A stretch of 64,000 nucleotides of DNA, from contig NZ_JRQN01000012.1 of NCBI RefSeq assembly GCF_000785785.1, positions 1-64,000 of the forward strand, given 5' to 3'. A program made the position numbers and the translations under genes. This DNA is from Streptococcus uberis. Its GTDB lineage: Bacteria; Bacillota; Bacilli; Lactobacillales; Streptococcaceae. Shown piece by piece: positions 8,631 to 17,584 of the stretch (its first letter is position 1; the number at the start of each line of letters is the position of its first letter). The notes under the pieces are model-generated. The model was not told the DNA's origin. It saw only the letters and a list, made by a program, of their open reading frames with translations, and did no database searches.

Positions 8631-9100
8631 ATGGGAATTCAAGACACTAGTTTAACTATATTGGACCAAGTTTTTGATTTTTCAGGAAGTAAGGTGGCTC
8701 TACTCATGAACGATAAAATCCTAACCAGTTTACGTGACGATATGCCAAGTATTCCTCATCCTAACATGTTGGACTTACCAGGAGGTGGTCGTGAGGCTGA
8801 GGAAACCCCTTTTGAATGTCTTCAAAGAGAGGTTTTGGAAGAATTATCAATCCATATTCATCCTGAGGATATTATTTGGGCAAAAGTTTATCCTGGAATG
8901 AGTAACCCTGATAGACAATCAGTTTTTATGGTGGGGACATTGCCCCAAAACAATATAACCAAATAGTCCTTGGCGATGAAGGTCAAGGCTATAAATTGAT
9001 GACAATAGCTGAATTTTTAATTGATGAGCAGGTGATCCCTCAGTTGCAAGAACGATTGAGAGATTATTTGGAGAAAGGGAGAGTGGAAAAAAATCAGTAA
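8631..9100 (+). pseudogene. Nudix hydrolase (frameshifted)
   Basis: Nudix enzymes cleave nucleoside diphosphates linked to another group. The N-terminal 105 residues carry the Nudix box (a G-x5-E-x7-REVLEEL pattern within GGGREAEETPF and following residues). The frame then breaks near 8939. Adding one A (ACATTG to ACAATTG) restores MVGTIAPKQYNQIVLGDEGQ and continues to a stop at 9100, about 156 residues in all. The last codons run into a dispersed repeat. The single-base loss in an AA pair fits sequencing error. AGGGAG precedes the ATG at 8631. Confidence 0.78.
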
Positions 9101-9196
9101 TTTCATAGCAATTTGATTTTGACGTCCCATCTCCACAAAATTGAGTAGGGTTGTAGTAGCTGATTTTCAACGTATTAGAGCCTACTTAATGACTGC
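9082..9196 (+). repeat. Dispersed streptococcal repeat, copy A
   Basis: This about 115-bp stretch matches the reverse complement of 20097-20211 at roughly 85% by eye. Shared blocks include TAGCAATTTGATTTTG, CTGATTTTCAACGTATTAG and GAGTAGGG. From memory, similar GTGGGAC...GAGCCCACTCAACC elements are scattered in S. agalactiae and S. pyogenes genomes. It overlaps the last codons of the Nudix gene. Confidence 0.75.
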
Positions 9197-9213
9197 GTTA
9201 CACTATAAAAACT

Positions 9214-9247
9214 AGAGTCTGAAAATAGTTGTCTCAGACTCTTTTTA
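9214..9247 (+). terminator. Intrinsic terminator downstream of the Nudix gene and repeat
   Basis: AGAGTCTGA (9214-9222) pairs with TCAGACTCT (9234-9242), followed by TTTTTAG. Confidence 0.82.
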
Positions 9248-9277
9248 GTTGCCAAAAACCATCTGAGATGCAGATGG

Positions 9278-9589
9278 TTAAAGGAAAGTATTTAATTGTC
9301 GTTTGGCATAAAGAATGCGACGAACCCCCATGGTATGCTCAATAACTACATAAAAGATAGTGAAATGCTTGACACGAATGGTATAGTAAGGATGTGGTCG
9401 AGCAGTTGATGTCTTATAGGATGGGAAACCCAATGGATTTGCCAATCGTTGTAAGATAGCCTTTTCTACATCATTCACTAAATGATGTGCAGCGCTAGGG
9501 TTTTTAAGTTTATATTTGATATAATCAACAATCTGATTTAAATCATCTTCAAAAAGCGGGAGAATAACTAGTTTATAATAGCTAGTCAT
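9278..9589 (-). CDS. RelE/ParE-family toxin
   Basis: The 103-residue protein (starting MTSYYKLVILPLFEDDLNQI) has the RelE/ParE fold pattern: an N-terminal strand, two helices with YIKYKLKNPSAA, a Y-x-I-R-V strand near residue 75, and the final strand RRILYAKRQLN. RelE relatives cut mRNA on the ribosome, while ParE relatives poison gyrase; I cannot decide between them, though the ending R(I/V)LYAKR is frequent in Txe/RelE-like groups. ATG 9589 overlaps the antitoxin stop by 8 bp, the usual coupled arrangement. A seven-residue longer start is less likely. Confidence 0.85.
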   Translation of the reverse strand: MTSYYKLVILPLFEDDLNQIVDYIKYKLKNPSAAHHLVNDVEKAILQRLANPLGFPSYKTSTARPHPYYTIRVKHFTIFYVVIEHTMGVRRILYAKRQLNTFL

Positions 9590-9845
9590 GATTAATTCTC
9601 TCTCTGACACGATTGAAAACGTCTTGACTTGAAAAACGTTGCTTAGATTGACTAGCTTGTTGATCAGCCTCGTCTAATTTCCTTTCGGTGGGATTAATTA
9701 GCTGATCATATTGCTCTATACTCATTAGAACCATCGTTCCATAGCCGTTTTTCGTCAAGAAAACGGGTGCATGTTCTTCTACAACTGTTTCCTCAATTTC
9801 AGGAAATTTATTACGTAAATCAGAAACTGGGCGAATGGTTATCAT
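9582..9845 (-). CDS. Phd/YefM-family antitoxin
   Basis: This 87-residue protein starts MITIRPVSDLRNKFPEIEETV, the standard Phd/YefM DNA-binding and dimerisation region, followed by VFLTKNGYGTMVLMSIEQYD. The C-terminal 35 residues are charged and probably disordered until bound to the toxin. The gene precedes and overlaps the toxin gene, so the pair is a type II toxin-antitoxin module. A good GGAGGTG ribosome site and a consensus promoter lie upstream, and the pair probably represses its own promoter. Confidence 0.88.
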   Translation of the reverse strand: MITIRPVSDLRNKFPEIEETVVEEHAPVFLTKNGYGTMVLMSIEQYDQLINPTERKLDEADQQASQSKQRFSSQDVFNRVRERINHD

Positions 9846-9869
9846 AAAAACACCTCCAATATTATCAGT

Positions 9870-9898
9870 ATTTTATCAAAATAAGGATAAGTTGTCAA
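9870..9898 (-). promoter_or_regulatory. Promoter/operator of the toxin-antitoxin operon
   Basis: On the minus strand TTGACA (9893-9898) and TAAAAT (9870-9875) are exactly 17 bp apart. Inverted TTATC/GATAA half-sites flank the -10 and are candidate autoregulatory sites. Confidence 0.8.
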
Positions 9899-9990
9899 AA
9901 TTACGGATATTGAGTGATGGCTTCAAAGAACCTCTTATTTAAATGTGTTATAATAGTTTCAATTGAAAGCTAATAGAGGTAACAAATCAA

Positions 9991-10944
9991 GTGAATGCAT
10001 GGCAAGAACTGACAGTGACCGTCCATCGTGACGCTGAAGAAGCTGTCTCAAATATGTTAATTGAAGCAGGCAGTCAAGGTGTGGCCATTAGTGACACAGC
10101 TGATTACCTTGGTCAAGAGGACCGCTTTGGCGAGCTCTATCCTGAGATTGAGCAATCAGAAATGGTTGACATTACGGGTTATTTTCCAGATACCATGGCA
10201 ATTGACCAAGTCAGAGACACCATTACCCAAGGGATAAAAGGCTTGGAAGGTACAGGTCTAACTGTTGGTCCCGTAGCTGTCGCTTCCCAAGAATTGGCAG
10301 AAGAAGATTGGGCTGACAACTGGAAGAAATATTACCAACCAGCCCGCATCACCCATGATTTGACCATTGTGCCATCATGGACTGATTACCAAGCCAGACC
10401 AGAGGAAAAAGTAATTAAGCTTGATCCAGGCATGGCCTTTGGAACAGGAACTCACCCAACAACCAAAATGAGTTTATTTGCCTTAGAACAAGTCCTTCGT
10501 GGTGGTGAAACAGTCATTGACGTGGGAACAGGATCAGGTGTCCTTTCTATTGCAAGTTCACTACTGGGTGCAAAAGATATTTATGCCTATGACCTAGATG
10601 ATGTGGCTGTGCGTGTAGCTCAAGAAAATATTGACCTTAACCCTGGCACTGAAAATATTAAAGTAGCAGCAGGAGATCTCTTACGCGGTGTGGAAATTGA
10701 AGCAGAGGTTATAGTTGCCAATATTTTGGCAGATATCCTCATCCATTTAACAGAGGATGCTTACAGATTAGTCAAAGACCAAGGCTATTTAATTATGTCA
10801 GGGATCATTTCTGAGAAATGGCCAATGGTTAAAGAAGCAGCAGAAGACGCCGGTTTCTTCCTTGAAACACATATGATTCAAGGGGAGTGGAATGCATGCA
10901 TCTTCAAGAAAACAGATGATATGTCAGGAGTGATCGGCGGCTAA
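9991..10944 (+). CDS. prmA: Ribosomal protein L11 methyltransferase
   Basis: PrmA trimethylates ribosomal protein L11 using S-adenosylmethionine. The 317-residue length is the streptococcal norm. The N-terminal substrate-recognition domain (residues 1-115) is followed by the Rossmann methyltransferase domain with the SAM loop [12 protein letters not shown] near 173, the acidic DLDD at the next strand, and ANILADIL. Translation appears to begin at GTG 9991 with TAGAGG about 10 nt upstream. Its stop overlaps the rsmE start by one base (TAATG), which indicates tight coupling. Confidence 0.95.
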   Translation: MNAWQELTVTVHRDAEEAVSNMLIEAGSQGVAISDTADYLGQEDRFGELYPEIEQSEMVDITGYFPDTMAIDQVRDTITQGIKGLEGTGLTVGPVAVASQELAEEDWADNWKKYYQPARITHDLTIVPSWTDYQARPEEKVIKLDPGMAFGTGTHPTTKMSLFALEQVLRGGETVIDVGTGSGVLSIASSLLGAKDIYAYDLDDVAVRVAQENIDLNPGTENIKVAAGDLLRGVEIEAEVIVANILADILIHLTEDAYRLVKDQGYLIMSGIISEKWPMVKEAAEDAGFFLETHMIQGEWNACIFKKTDDMSGVIGG

Positions 10945-11687
10945 TGCAACAGTACTTTATATCAGGCGCAGCTCAGCCACTTGTGACCATCACAGATAAA
11001 GACACCATCAAGCACATGTTTCAGGTTATGCGCCTGGGCGATGGCGACCAAGTCGTCCTAGTTTTTGATGATGGCATTAAACGGCTTGCCAAGGTGGCAA
11101 ATAGCGCTGCTTATCAGTTAGACATTATCCAAGACTTGGGTGAGAACCTAGAGTTACCCGTGCAAGTAACCATAGCCAGCGGCTTTCCAAAGGGCGACAA
11201 GCTGGACTTTATCACGCAAAAAGTGACAGAATTAGGGGCAGCAGCTCTTTGGGCCTACCCGGGCGACTGGTCAGTGGTCAAATGGGATGGCAAGAAGCTA
11301 GCTAAAAAAGAAGAGAAATTAGCAAAAATCGCCTTAGGAGCAGCAGAACAGAGCAAACGCAATAAGGTGCCGGAAATCAAACTTTTTGAGAAAAAAGCCG
11401 ATTTTATCAGCCAATTAGCAGCATTTGATAAAATCCTCATTGCCTATGAAGAGTCAGCTAAAGAAGGTGAAAAGAGTGCTTTGGCGCGTGAATTAGCCAA
11501 CTGTCAACTAGGTCAAAAGATTCTCTTTATCTTTGGGCCAGAAGGTGGTATTTCACCAAAAGAAATTGAGTTATTTGAAAAAGCAGGTGGCATCAAAATC
11601 GGCCTCGGTCCTCGTATCATGCGGACAGAGACCGCCCCACTCTACGCCCTCAGTGCAGTCAGTTATGCTTTAGAAATGACGAATTAA
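10944..11687 (+). CDS. rsmE: 16S rRNA (uracil-1498-N3) methyltransferase
   Basis: RsmE methylates U1498 in 16S rRNA. The 247-residue protein has an N-terminal PUA-like RNA-binding domain and a C-terminal SPOUT knot with the signatures IFGPEGG near residue 195 and LGPRIMRTETAP near 222, where SAM binds. It is translated from an ATG overlapping the prmA stop codon, a common pairing in Firmicutes. A terminator follows immediately. Confidence 0.95.
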   Translation: MQQYFISGAAQPLVTITDKDTIKHMFQVMRLGDGDQVVLVFDDGIKRLAKVANSAAYQLDIIQDLGENLELPVQVTIASGFPKGDKLDFITQKVTELGAAALWAYPGDWSVVKWDGKKLAKKEEKLAKIALGAAEQSKRNKVPEIKLFEKKADFISQLAAFDKILIAYEESAKEGEKSALARELANCQLGQKILFIFGPEGGISPKEIELFEKAGGIKIGLGPRIMRTETAPLYALSAVSYALEMTN

Positions 11688-11716
11688 AACAAGCGGTTAA
11701 ATAATCGCTTGTTTTT
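11687..11716 (+). terminator. Terminator of prmA-rsmE
   Basis: AAACAAGCG pairs with CGCTTGTTT, followed by TTTATTTTA. The stem begins right at the rsmE stop codon. Confidence 0.85.
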
Positions 11717-11731
11717 TATTTTAATTAAGTG

Positions 11732-11760
11732 TTGACTTAATAGATAGAAAGTATTATATT
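11732..11760 (+). promoter_or_regulatory. Promoter of the MFS/ArsR-like operon
   Basis: TTGACT (11732-11737) and TATATT (11755-11760) are 17 bp apart, about 40 bp before the MFS start. Confidence 0.75.
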
Positions 11761-11800
11761 TATATAAAACGATTGTTTAATAAAGATTAAGCGGTGATTT

Positions 11801-13042
11801 ATGAAAAAGGTATTCTCTAATAAATTATTTATGGCAACATTTGTGTCAGATCTAATTTCTAACTTCGGTGATATTGTTTATTATTTAGCTTTAATGAACT
11901 ATGTCCTCATTTTACCTGATGGCAAAATGGCCATTGCACTAGTAACTTTTTCTGAGACTTTTCCTTTTTTATCTAGTATTTTAATGGGAATTCTGGGAGA
12001 TCGAACAAAAAATAAAGTCGATACTATATTAGCAGCTTTGGCTTTTAGAGTAGTCATGTATAGTATTGTTGGAATAGTAATGGGCTTTAAACCTGCTTTA
12101 TGGATACTGGTGATTGCAATTATTATAAATATTCTTTCAGATTTAGCTGGTCAATATGAAAATGCCCTCTTCAAACCAATCACCTTAAGAATTATTAAAG
12201 AGGATGACAGGGAAAAGTTCTTAGGATTTCGTCAAGGAACGATGACTGCTTTCCAAATGGCATTTATAGCTAGTGGCGCAGTACTTTTAAGTCTATTTAA
12301 TTTTCAACAGTTAGCATTTGTTAATGCCTCAACATTTTTAGTCAGTGCCATAATCATTATGTTTATCAGAAGTGCTTTGAAAGAAAAAGTAACAGGTTAT
12401 TCAGTCCAAACGAGAGATGGAAATCATCAGGAAAATATTATCCAAGATGTTGGTTATTCTCTAAAACTAGCTTTTGATTCTCTGTCAAAAGTCCCTGTTT
12501 TAAAAACATCTATTTATATATTAGCTGGTTTAAATGCCATTATTGGTGTTGAAGATGCTATTCTTTTATTGATTTTTAAAGAAAATCCTTGTTTTGGGTT
12601 TGGGTCACTTGCGGCTACAATTGCCATTTTAGGTTTAGTATCAAGTCTTGGCATGATGTTTGGTAGTTTTCTGCTTACAAGAGATAAGTTACCGATTTCA
12701 ATTGAACAGGCACTTTTAGGGTCACCCCTTGCTTTGGTAGCTTTATTTATAGGCATTTATCTGCAAAATGTTTACGTGATGATGGTTGGAATTGGTTTAT
12801 TAACAATTTGTATCGGGATTATTAATCCCAAAATATCAGCATTAATCATGAAAACAATGCCAGAGAATCAATTAGCAACTATTTCATCTGGGATCTCTAC
12901 CTTTTGTACTGTTAGCGTGGTCATCAGTAACGCACTTGTCTCTGTTTTAGTTATTTACCTCTCTGCAAAAATGTTAGGATTGCTTTTCCTCTTGCTTTCT
13001 TTAATACTCTTAGGTTACACTATTAGAAAGTACTATTTTTAG
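11801..13042 (+). CDS. MFS transporter (MefA/MFS_3-like)
   Basis: The 413-residue protein has about 12 hydrophobic segments and the MFS loop motif between helices 2 and 3 (GILGDRTKNK near residue 66). The start, with FGDIVYYLALMNYVL, is typical of the MFS_3 group that includes macrolide exporters such as MefA. The substrate is unknown; resistance cannot be claimed from sequence. It is followed 21 bp later by an ArsR-like regulator, a frequent exporter/regulator pairing. The region is AT-rich compared with its neighbours, which suggests an accessory module. Confidence 0.82.
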   Translation: MKKVFSNKLFMATFVSDLISNFGDIVYYLALMNYVLILPDGKMAIALVTFSETFPFLSSILMGILGDRTKNKVDTILAALAFRVVMYSIVGIVMGFKPALWILVIAIIINILSDLAGQYENALFKPITLRIIKEDDREKFLGFRQGTMTAFQMAFIASGAVLLSLFNFQQLAFVNASTFLVSAIIIMFIRSALKEKVTGYSVQTRDGNHQENIIQDVGYSLKLAFDSLSKVPVLKTSIYILAGLNAIIGVEDAILLLIFKENPCFGFGSLAATIAILGLVSSLGMMFGSFLLTRDKLPISIEQALLGSPLALVALFIGIYLQNVYVMMVGIGLLTICIGIINPKISALIMKTMPENQLATISSGISTFCTVSVVISNALVSVLVIYLSAKMLGLLFLLLSLILLGYTIRKYYF

Positions 13043-13063
13043 AAAAATGGAGAAACCTGTTTC

Positions 13064-14092
13064 ATGGATTATAAGTATTCCGAACAAGCTAGTTCAATCA
13101 TAGAATTGTTTTTTATGCCATTTTTTCAAACCTTTCAAATGGATATAACAATGGAATTCTCTAAAAAAGAAAAGGAAAATTTTAAAGAAGATTTTGCCCT
13201 TATTGAGGAAATAAAAGGGAAATTTGAACCTTTTGCAGAGGAGATAAATCGCTATTATTTGTTTGGCTATGGCTTTAGTCTGCTCCATGTTATTTACTAT
13301 TATGCAGGAGAAATGGGATACTCATGTCAAAATGTAGAAGAAGTTCATGATTATGCTCTAGGATTGTCTGAGAAAGATATTCAAAAATGCATTGCTTATT
13401 TGATAGTGGATGAGGAAGAAGATAAAGAAAAAGATTTTTGGGTATTGCTTGAAGAGTCTTCATTAAAACCTGAAATGAAATGGTATTATAGTCAATTTTA
13501 TCGTGAACCTCTAACTAGCATAAAACGGTTAGTCACTCTTTCACAAGAATTAATCAGTATTTATCAACCCTACTTTAAAAGAGGATTAAAAGAACGGCGA
13601 GCTTATGCTAGTAAGTTTGATTTAGACAAATTTGCAGATTCTTTACCTGAGCTGACTAAAAACGGGTTACTCTCCTTAGATAATAGCTTCTTGTCAGTAT
13701 TTATTCTTAGTTCATGGTTTATTAGATTATCAATGATTAAGTTACACCAAAATGAATCCCAAGAAATTGGATTTATCATTACTTGCCACATTGAAAGGTT
13801 TTTACATACTGAAGATAACTTAGATGAGGAAGATTTTTCATTAGCCTTAAAACTTCTTAGTGATACTACTCGTTATCAAGTTCTCCAAGAGGTATTGCAA
13901 CCAAATACCAAAAGTAAAGATATAGCTAAACGATTGAATATTACAGCTGCTGCGGTATCTTTCCATACACAGAAGTTAGTCAATGCCCAAATTCTGCAAT
14001 TTAATACTGAAGATGGGGGTGGAAAGTATAGTTTAAATAAGAAACTCTTGAATACAGTTCTTGAGAAGATGGCTGATGATTTCCACCTATAA
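13064..14092 (+). CDS. ArsR-like winged-helix transcriptional regulator with large N-terminal domain
   Basis: Only the last about 90 of 342 residues are recognisable: a winged helix-turn-helix of ArsR type (DTTRYQVLQEVL, then SKDIAKRLNITAAAVSFHTQKL with the recognition helix). The N-terminal 250 residues form an uncharacterised helical domain, rich in Glu/Lys, that may bind an effector. No metal-binding CxC motif of classic ArsR is present. It is probably cotranscribed with the MFS gene and regulates it. A GGAGAAA site precedes the ATG. Confidence 0.75.
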   Translation: MDYKYSEQASSIIELFFMPFFQTFQMDITMEFSKKEKENFKEDFALIEEIKGKFEPFAEEINRYYLFGYGFSLLHVIYYYAGEMGYSCQNVEEVHDYALGLSEKDIQKCIAYLIVDEEEDKEKDFWVLLEESSLKPEMKWYYSQFYREPLTSIKRLVTLSQELISIYQPYFKRGLKERRAYASKFDLDKFADSLPELTKNGLLSLDNSFLSVFILSSWFIRLSMIKLHQNESQEIGFIITCHIERFLHTEDNLDEEDFSLALKLLSDTTRYQVLQEVLQPNTKSKDIAKRLNITAAAVSFHTQKLVNAQILQFNTEDGGGKYSLNKKLLNTVLEKMADDFHL

Positions 14093-14098
14093 GAAAAA

Positions 14099-14133
14099 TA
14101 AAATGAATTCTTGAAAGGGGATTCATTTTCTTC
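14099..14133 (+). terminator. Terminator after the ArsR-like gene
   Basis: AAAATGAATTC pairs with GGATTCATTTT, followed by CTTCTT. The tail is weak but the stem is clear. Confidence 0.6.
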
Positions 14134-14162
14134 TTGACAGGTTAGCTTAAAATGTCTATTCT
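14134..14162 (+). promoter_or_regulatory. Promoter of the LacI-family regulator gene
   Basis: TTGACA (14134-14139), a 17-bp spacer and TATTCT (14157-14162). It covers an in-frame ATG at 14152, which argues for translation starting at GTG 14191. Confidence 0.7.
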
Positions 14163-14190
14163 ATTAAAAAGCACCTTTGGAGGAGAAATC

Positions 14191-15186
14191 GTGGTTACAA
14201 TTAAAGATGTGGCAAGATTAGCAGGGGTTTCTCCTTCTACAGCCTCGCGAGCAATGCATGACAATGAGATGATTAGTCAGTCCACCAAGGATCGAGTGAA
14301 AAAGGTCATGGAGGAATTGAACTACTCACCTAATTATTCTGCTCAAAATTTGGTTAAACGCAGAAATAATACTGTAGGAATTATTCTGCCTGTTCGAGAA
14401 AGCCATGAAACGATAGGGGATAATCCCTTCTTTATGCAAATTATCCAAGGGATTTCTGGGATTTGTACTGACAAACAACAAATGGTGGCTTTAGCTACAG
14501 GTCGAACTGAGGAGGACTTACTGGCTAATGTAACAACCATGATTCGCAGTGGTAATATCTCTAAATTTATATTTCTTTATTCGAAAGCTGAAGATCCTGT
14601 CTACGATTTTATTGCTCGCGAAAAAGTTGACTGTGTTGTTGTTGGTCATTCATTGACGGAAAAGCGGAGCGATCAGTTCCAGTACATCGATAATGATAAC
14701 CGTCAAGCTGGATATGACGCTAGTCAGTATCTGCTTAATAAAGGCTACAGCCAGATTACCTATATCTATAATGATATGGATGAAATGGTTCAGGCAGAGC
14801 GTTATAGTGGCTTTGCCAATGCTATGAAGGAAAAGGGGAAAATAGCGAATAGCTTTAATATGTCCTTGGCTGATGCTATCGCTTTTCAGAGCTACTTGCA
14901 AGAAAACCCAGCGCAAGCTTTTGTCACTTGTGATGATATTTTGGCTATTAAATTGCAAAAGTTACTAAGGGAGAGTGGTCAGCAGGCTGATAAAAAAGCT
15001 ATTATCAGTTTTAATAATTCAATCATTGCCCAAATCGCAACCCCATCATTGACCTCTGTAGAAATTTTTCCTTACAAGTTAGGAGAAGCGGCAGCTCAAG
15101 CTATTTTAGCTGAAAAGAAATTAAAGGATGAGGTATTAGTAATCCCTCATAAAATCATTGAACGTGCCTCAACACAAGAGTCCTAA
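14191..15186 (+). CDS. malR: LacI/GalR-family regulator, MalR-like
   Basis: Residues 1-55 are a LacI-type helix-turn-helix (TIKDVARLAGVSPSTASRAM), followed by the hinge (SAQNLVKRR) and a periplasmic-binding-protein-like sugar domain to residue 331. I place the start at GTG 14191 because AGGAG lies 5-6 nt upstream and the DNA-binding domain begins there; the longer version from 14152 would lie within the promoter. It is next to malT, whose promoter holds two AAACGTTT palindromes of the LacI type, so it is probably the repressor of malT and perhaps of the malX operon. The symbol rests on context and family, not proof. Confidence 0.82.
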   Translation: MVTIKDVARLAGVSPSTASRAMHDNEMISQSTKDRVKKVMEELNYSPNYSAQNLVKRRNNTVGIILPVRESHETIGDNPFFMQIIQGISGICTDKQQMVALATGRTEEDLLANVTTMIRSGNISKFIFLYSKAEDPVYDFIAREKVDCVVVGHSLTEKRSDQFQYIDNDNRQAGYDASQYLLNKGYSQITYIYNDMDEMVQAERYSGFANAMKEKGKIANSFNMSLADAIAFQSYLQENPAQAFVTCDDILAIKLQKLLRESGQQADKKAIISFNNSIIAQIATPSLTSVEIFPYKLGEAAAQAILAEKKLKDEVLVIPHKIIERASTQES

Positions 15187-15206
15187 TGCTAATTAGGCTC
15201 TTTTTT
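15176..15206 (+). terminator. Terminator overlapping the malR stop
   Basis: AAGAG-CCTAAT pairs with ATTAGG-CTCTT with one bulged T, then a T6 run. The stem includes the stop codon. Confidence 0.8.
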
Positions 15207-15226
15207 AATTAATTTTAAGAAACCGC

Positions 15227-15297
15227 TTTACAAATTAAATTTTGGAGAGTATAATAAAAAGAAGAAAACCGCAAACGTTTGCGTAAAACGTTTGCAA
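15227..15297 (+). promoter_or_regulatory. malT promoter with tandem LacI-type operators
   Basis: TTTACA (15227-15232), a 17-bp spacer and a perfect TATAAT (15250-15255). Just after the start point are a perfect 14-bp palindrome CGCAAACGTTTGCG (15270-15283) and a second imperfect site centred on AAACGTTT (15286-15293). Both have the central CG of LacI/CcpA-type sites. Binding here would block promoter clearance. Confidence 0.8.
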
Positions 15298-15333
15298 CTA
15301 GTAGATGGTTTTTATAGCTATGAGGAGATGAAG

Positions 15334-17517
15334 ATGAAATCACAGGTTAAACAAATTTTTAGTTTCGAATTTTGGCAAAAATTTGGAAAATGTTTGATGG
15401 TTGTTATTGCGGTTATGCCTGCAGCAGGTTTAATGGTTAGTATTGGTAATTCCATTCCAATGATCAATCCCAATTCAGCAATCTTGGTTACGATTGGACA
15501 CGTAGTGGCGGAACTTGGATGGGCCGTGATTGGTAATTTGCACTTACTTTTTGCACTTGCAATTGGTGGGTCATGGGCTAAAGAAAGAGCTGGAGGTGCA
15601 TTTGCAGCTGGTTTAGCTTTTGTTTTAATCAACCGACTAACAGGTGCTATCTATAATGTTAATGCATCCATGCTTGCTGATCCTGCAGCAAAAATTAAGA
15701 GCTTTTTGGGAACCGAAATGGTTGTTAAAAACTATTTCACAAGTGTTTTGGAATCTCCAGCGCTTAATACTGGGGTTTTCGTAGGAATAATAGCTGGATT
15801 TGTTGGAGCTACAGCTTTTAACAAATATTATAACTATCGTAAACTTCCTGAAGTCCTAACTTTCTTCAATGGGAAACGCTTTGTTCCTTTTGTGGTTATT
15901 TTACGGTCATCTCTTGTCGCTCTAGTCTTAGCGCTTGTATGGCCGGTTATTCAAGCTGGAATAAATGGATTTGGAATGTGGATTGCCTCATCACAAGATA
16001 CAGCTCCTATTTTAGCGCCATTTATCTACGGTACTATGGAACGTCTCTTGTTACCATTTGGTTTACACCATATGTTAACGATTCCAATGAACTATACAGC
16101 TCTCGGAGGAACTTATGAAGTAATGACTGGTTCTGGGATAGGTACTAAAGTATTTGGACAAGATCCACTTTGGTTGGCATGGGTTACTGACTTAGTTGGT
16201 CTTAAAGGATCTGGTGATACGGAAGCTTATAAACACTTATTGACAACCGTCACACCAGCTCGTTTTAAAGTTGGGCAAATGATTGGTGCTACTGGTACAT
16301 TGATGGGAGTCGCTGTTGCCATGTACCGTAATGTTGATGAAGATAAAAAACCAAAATACAAAATGATGTTTATTTCGGCAGCGGCAGCTGTATTCTTAAC
16401 AGGAGTTACAGAACCCCTTGAGTACATGTTTATGTTTGCTGCTATGCCATTATATATTGTTTACGCATTAGTTCAAGGGGCGTCGTTTGCTATGGCTGAC
16501 TTGATTAATCTTCGTGTTCACTCATTTGGTAATATTGAGTTGTTGACACGGACGCCGATGGCTATCAAAGCTGGACTTGGGATGGACTTGTTTAACTTCA
16601 TTTGGGTTTCTATCCTCTTTGCTGTCATTATGTACTTTATTGCTGATTTTATGATTAAAAAAATGAACCTAGCAACGGCTGGTCGTCTAGGTAACTATGA
16701 TGCTGACATGTTAGCTGATGCTTCATCTGAAGGATCAGACCAAGTAGCAGATGCTAGTTCACAAATTGTAAAAATTATTAATTTATTAGGTGGTCGCGAA
16801 AATATTGCTGACGTTGATGCTTGTATGACACGTCTTCGTGTTTCTGTTAAAGAAACTGATAAAGTTGGCTCAGAAGACTTGTGGAAAAAAGCTGGTGCCA
16901 TGGGTCTGATTGTTAAAGGCAATGGTGTTCAAGCAGTTTATGGTCCCAAAGCTGATATTTTGAAATCTGATATTCAAGATTTATTAGATTCTGGTGCGAC
17001 TATTCCGACATCAAACTTCTCAAAAAATGAACCTGTTCAAGAAATGGCAACTTTTAAAGGTTTAACTGAAGAAGTATTGACTGTGGCTGATGGACAAGTT
17101 ATGCCGATTTCGGAAGTGAATGACCAAGTTTTTGCCGGTAAAATGATGGGTGACGGGTTTGCTGTTGAACCTGAAAATGGTAACATCTATGCCCCTGTTT
17201 CAGGGATTATAACAAGTGTCTTCCCAACTAAACATGCCTTTGGTTTATTGACTGATAATGGACTTGAAGTTTTAGTTCACGTTGGTCTTGATACAGTAGC
17301 ATTAAATGGTGTACCTTTCTCTGCTAAAGTTAAAGAAGGACAACGTCTTACAGCTGGTGATTTACTTGTCGTTGCTGATTTAGCAGCAATCAAATCAGCT
17401 GATCGTGAAACAACAATTGTTGTAGTCTTTACTAACCAGGCTGATATTGAATCTGTTGAATTGGTAGTACAAGGTCAACAAGCAGCGAAAACAGCAGTTG
17501 CAAAAGTAAAGTTATAA
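15334..17517 (+). CDS. malT: PTS maltose/glucose transporter, EIICBA fusion (MalT-like)
   Basis: This permease phosphorylates its sugar during uptake. Residues 1-445 are the EIIC membrane domain; about 460-560 is EIIB with the phosphorylated cysteine near 497 in DACMTRLRV; about 590-727 is EIIA with the active histidine near 649 in EVLVHVGLDTV. The streptococcal MalT/PtsG group takes maltose and sometimes glucose; the neighbouring MalR-like regulator favours maltose. I chose ATG 15334 because GAGGAG lies 6 nt upstream; a TTG start 14 codons earlier would sit in the operator region. The 727-residue length is typical. Confidence 0.88.
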   Translation: MKSQVKQIFSFEFWQKFGKCLMVVIAVMPAAGLMVSIGNSIPMINPNSAILVTIGHVVAELGWAVIGNLHLLFALAIGGSWAKERAGGAFAAGLAFVLINRLTGAIYNVNASMLADPAAKIKSFLGTEMVVKNYFTSVLESPALNTGVFVGIIAGFVGATAFNKYYNYRKLPEVLTFFNGKRFVPFVVILRSSLVALVLALVWPVIQAGINGFGMWIASSQDTAPILAPFIYGTMERLLLPFGLHHMLTIPMNYTALGGTYEVMTGSGIGTKVFGQDPLWLAWVTDLVGLKGSGDTEAYKHLLTTVTPARFKVGQMIGATGTLMGVAVAMYRNVDEDKKPKYKMMFISAAAAVFLTGVTEPLEYMFMFAAMPLYIVYALVQGASFAMADLINLRVHSFGNIELLTRTPMAIKAGLGMDLFNFIWVSILFAVIMYFIADFMIKKMNLATAGRLGNYDADMLADASSEGSDQVADASSQIVKIINLLGGRENIADVDACMTRLRVSVKETDKVGSEDLWKKAGAMGLIVKGNGVQAVYGPKADILKSDIQDLLDSGATIPTSNFSKNEPVQEMATFKGLTEEVLTVADGQVMPISEVNDQVFAGKMMGDGFAVEPENGNIYAPVSGIITSVFPTKHAFGLLTDNGLEVLVHVGLDTVALNGVPFSAKVKEGQRLTAGDLLVVADLAAIKSADRETTIVVVFTNQADIESVELVVQGQQAAKTAVAKVKL

Positions 17518-17527
17518 AATAAAATAA

Positions 17528-17560
17528 GTAAGGGTGACACAATTTATTTGTCACTCTTCT
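17528..17560 (+). terminator. Imperfect terminator/attenuator between malT and the EEP gene
   Basis: AAGGGTGACA pairs with TGTCACTCTT using G-T pairs, followed by CTTGTACTT. Read-through into the next gene is likely because no clear promoter follows. Confidence 0.5.
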
Positions 17561-17584
17561 TGTACTTATTAAGGAGATGAATTG

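Noticed and set aside
9278..9845. Idea that the toxin-antitoxin pair marks a larger defence island
   Set aside because: Neighbours are core translation genes (prmA, rsmE) and small hypotheticals; no restriction, Abi, CBASS or retron-like gene is present.
11801..13042. Calling the MFS gene a macrolide-resistance mef gene
   Set aside because: It only shares the MFS_3 pattern; no Msr-type ABC-F partner is present and substrate cannot be inferred from the sequence.
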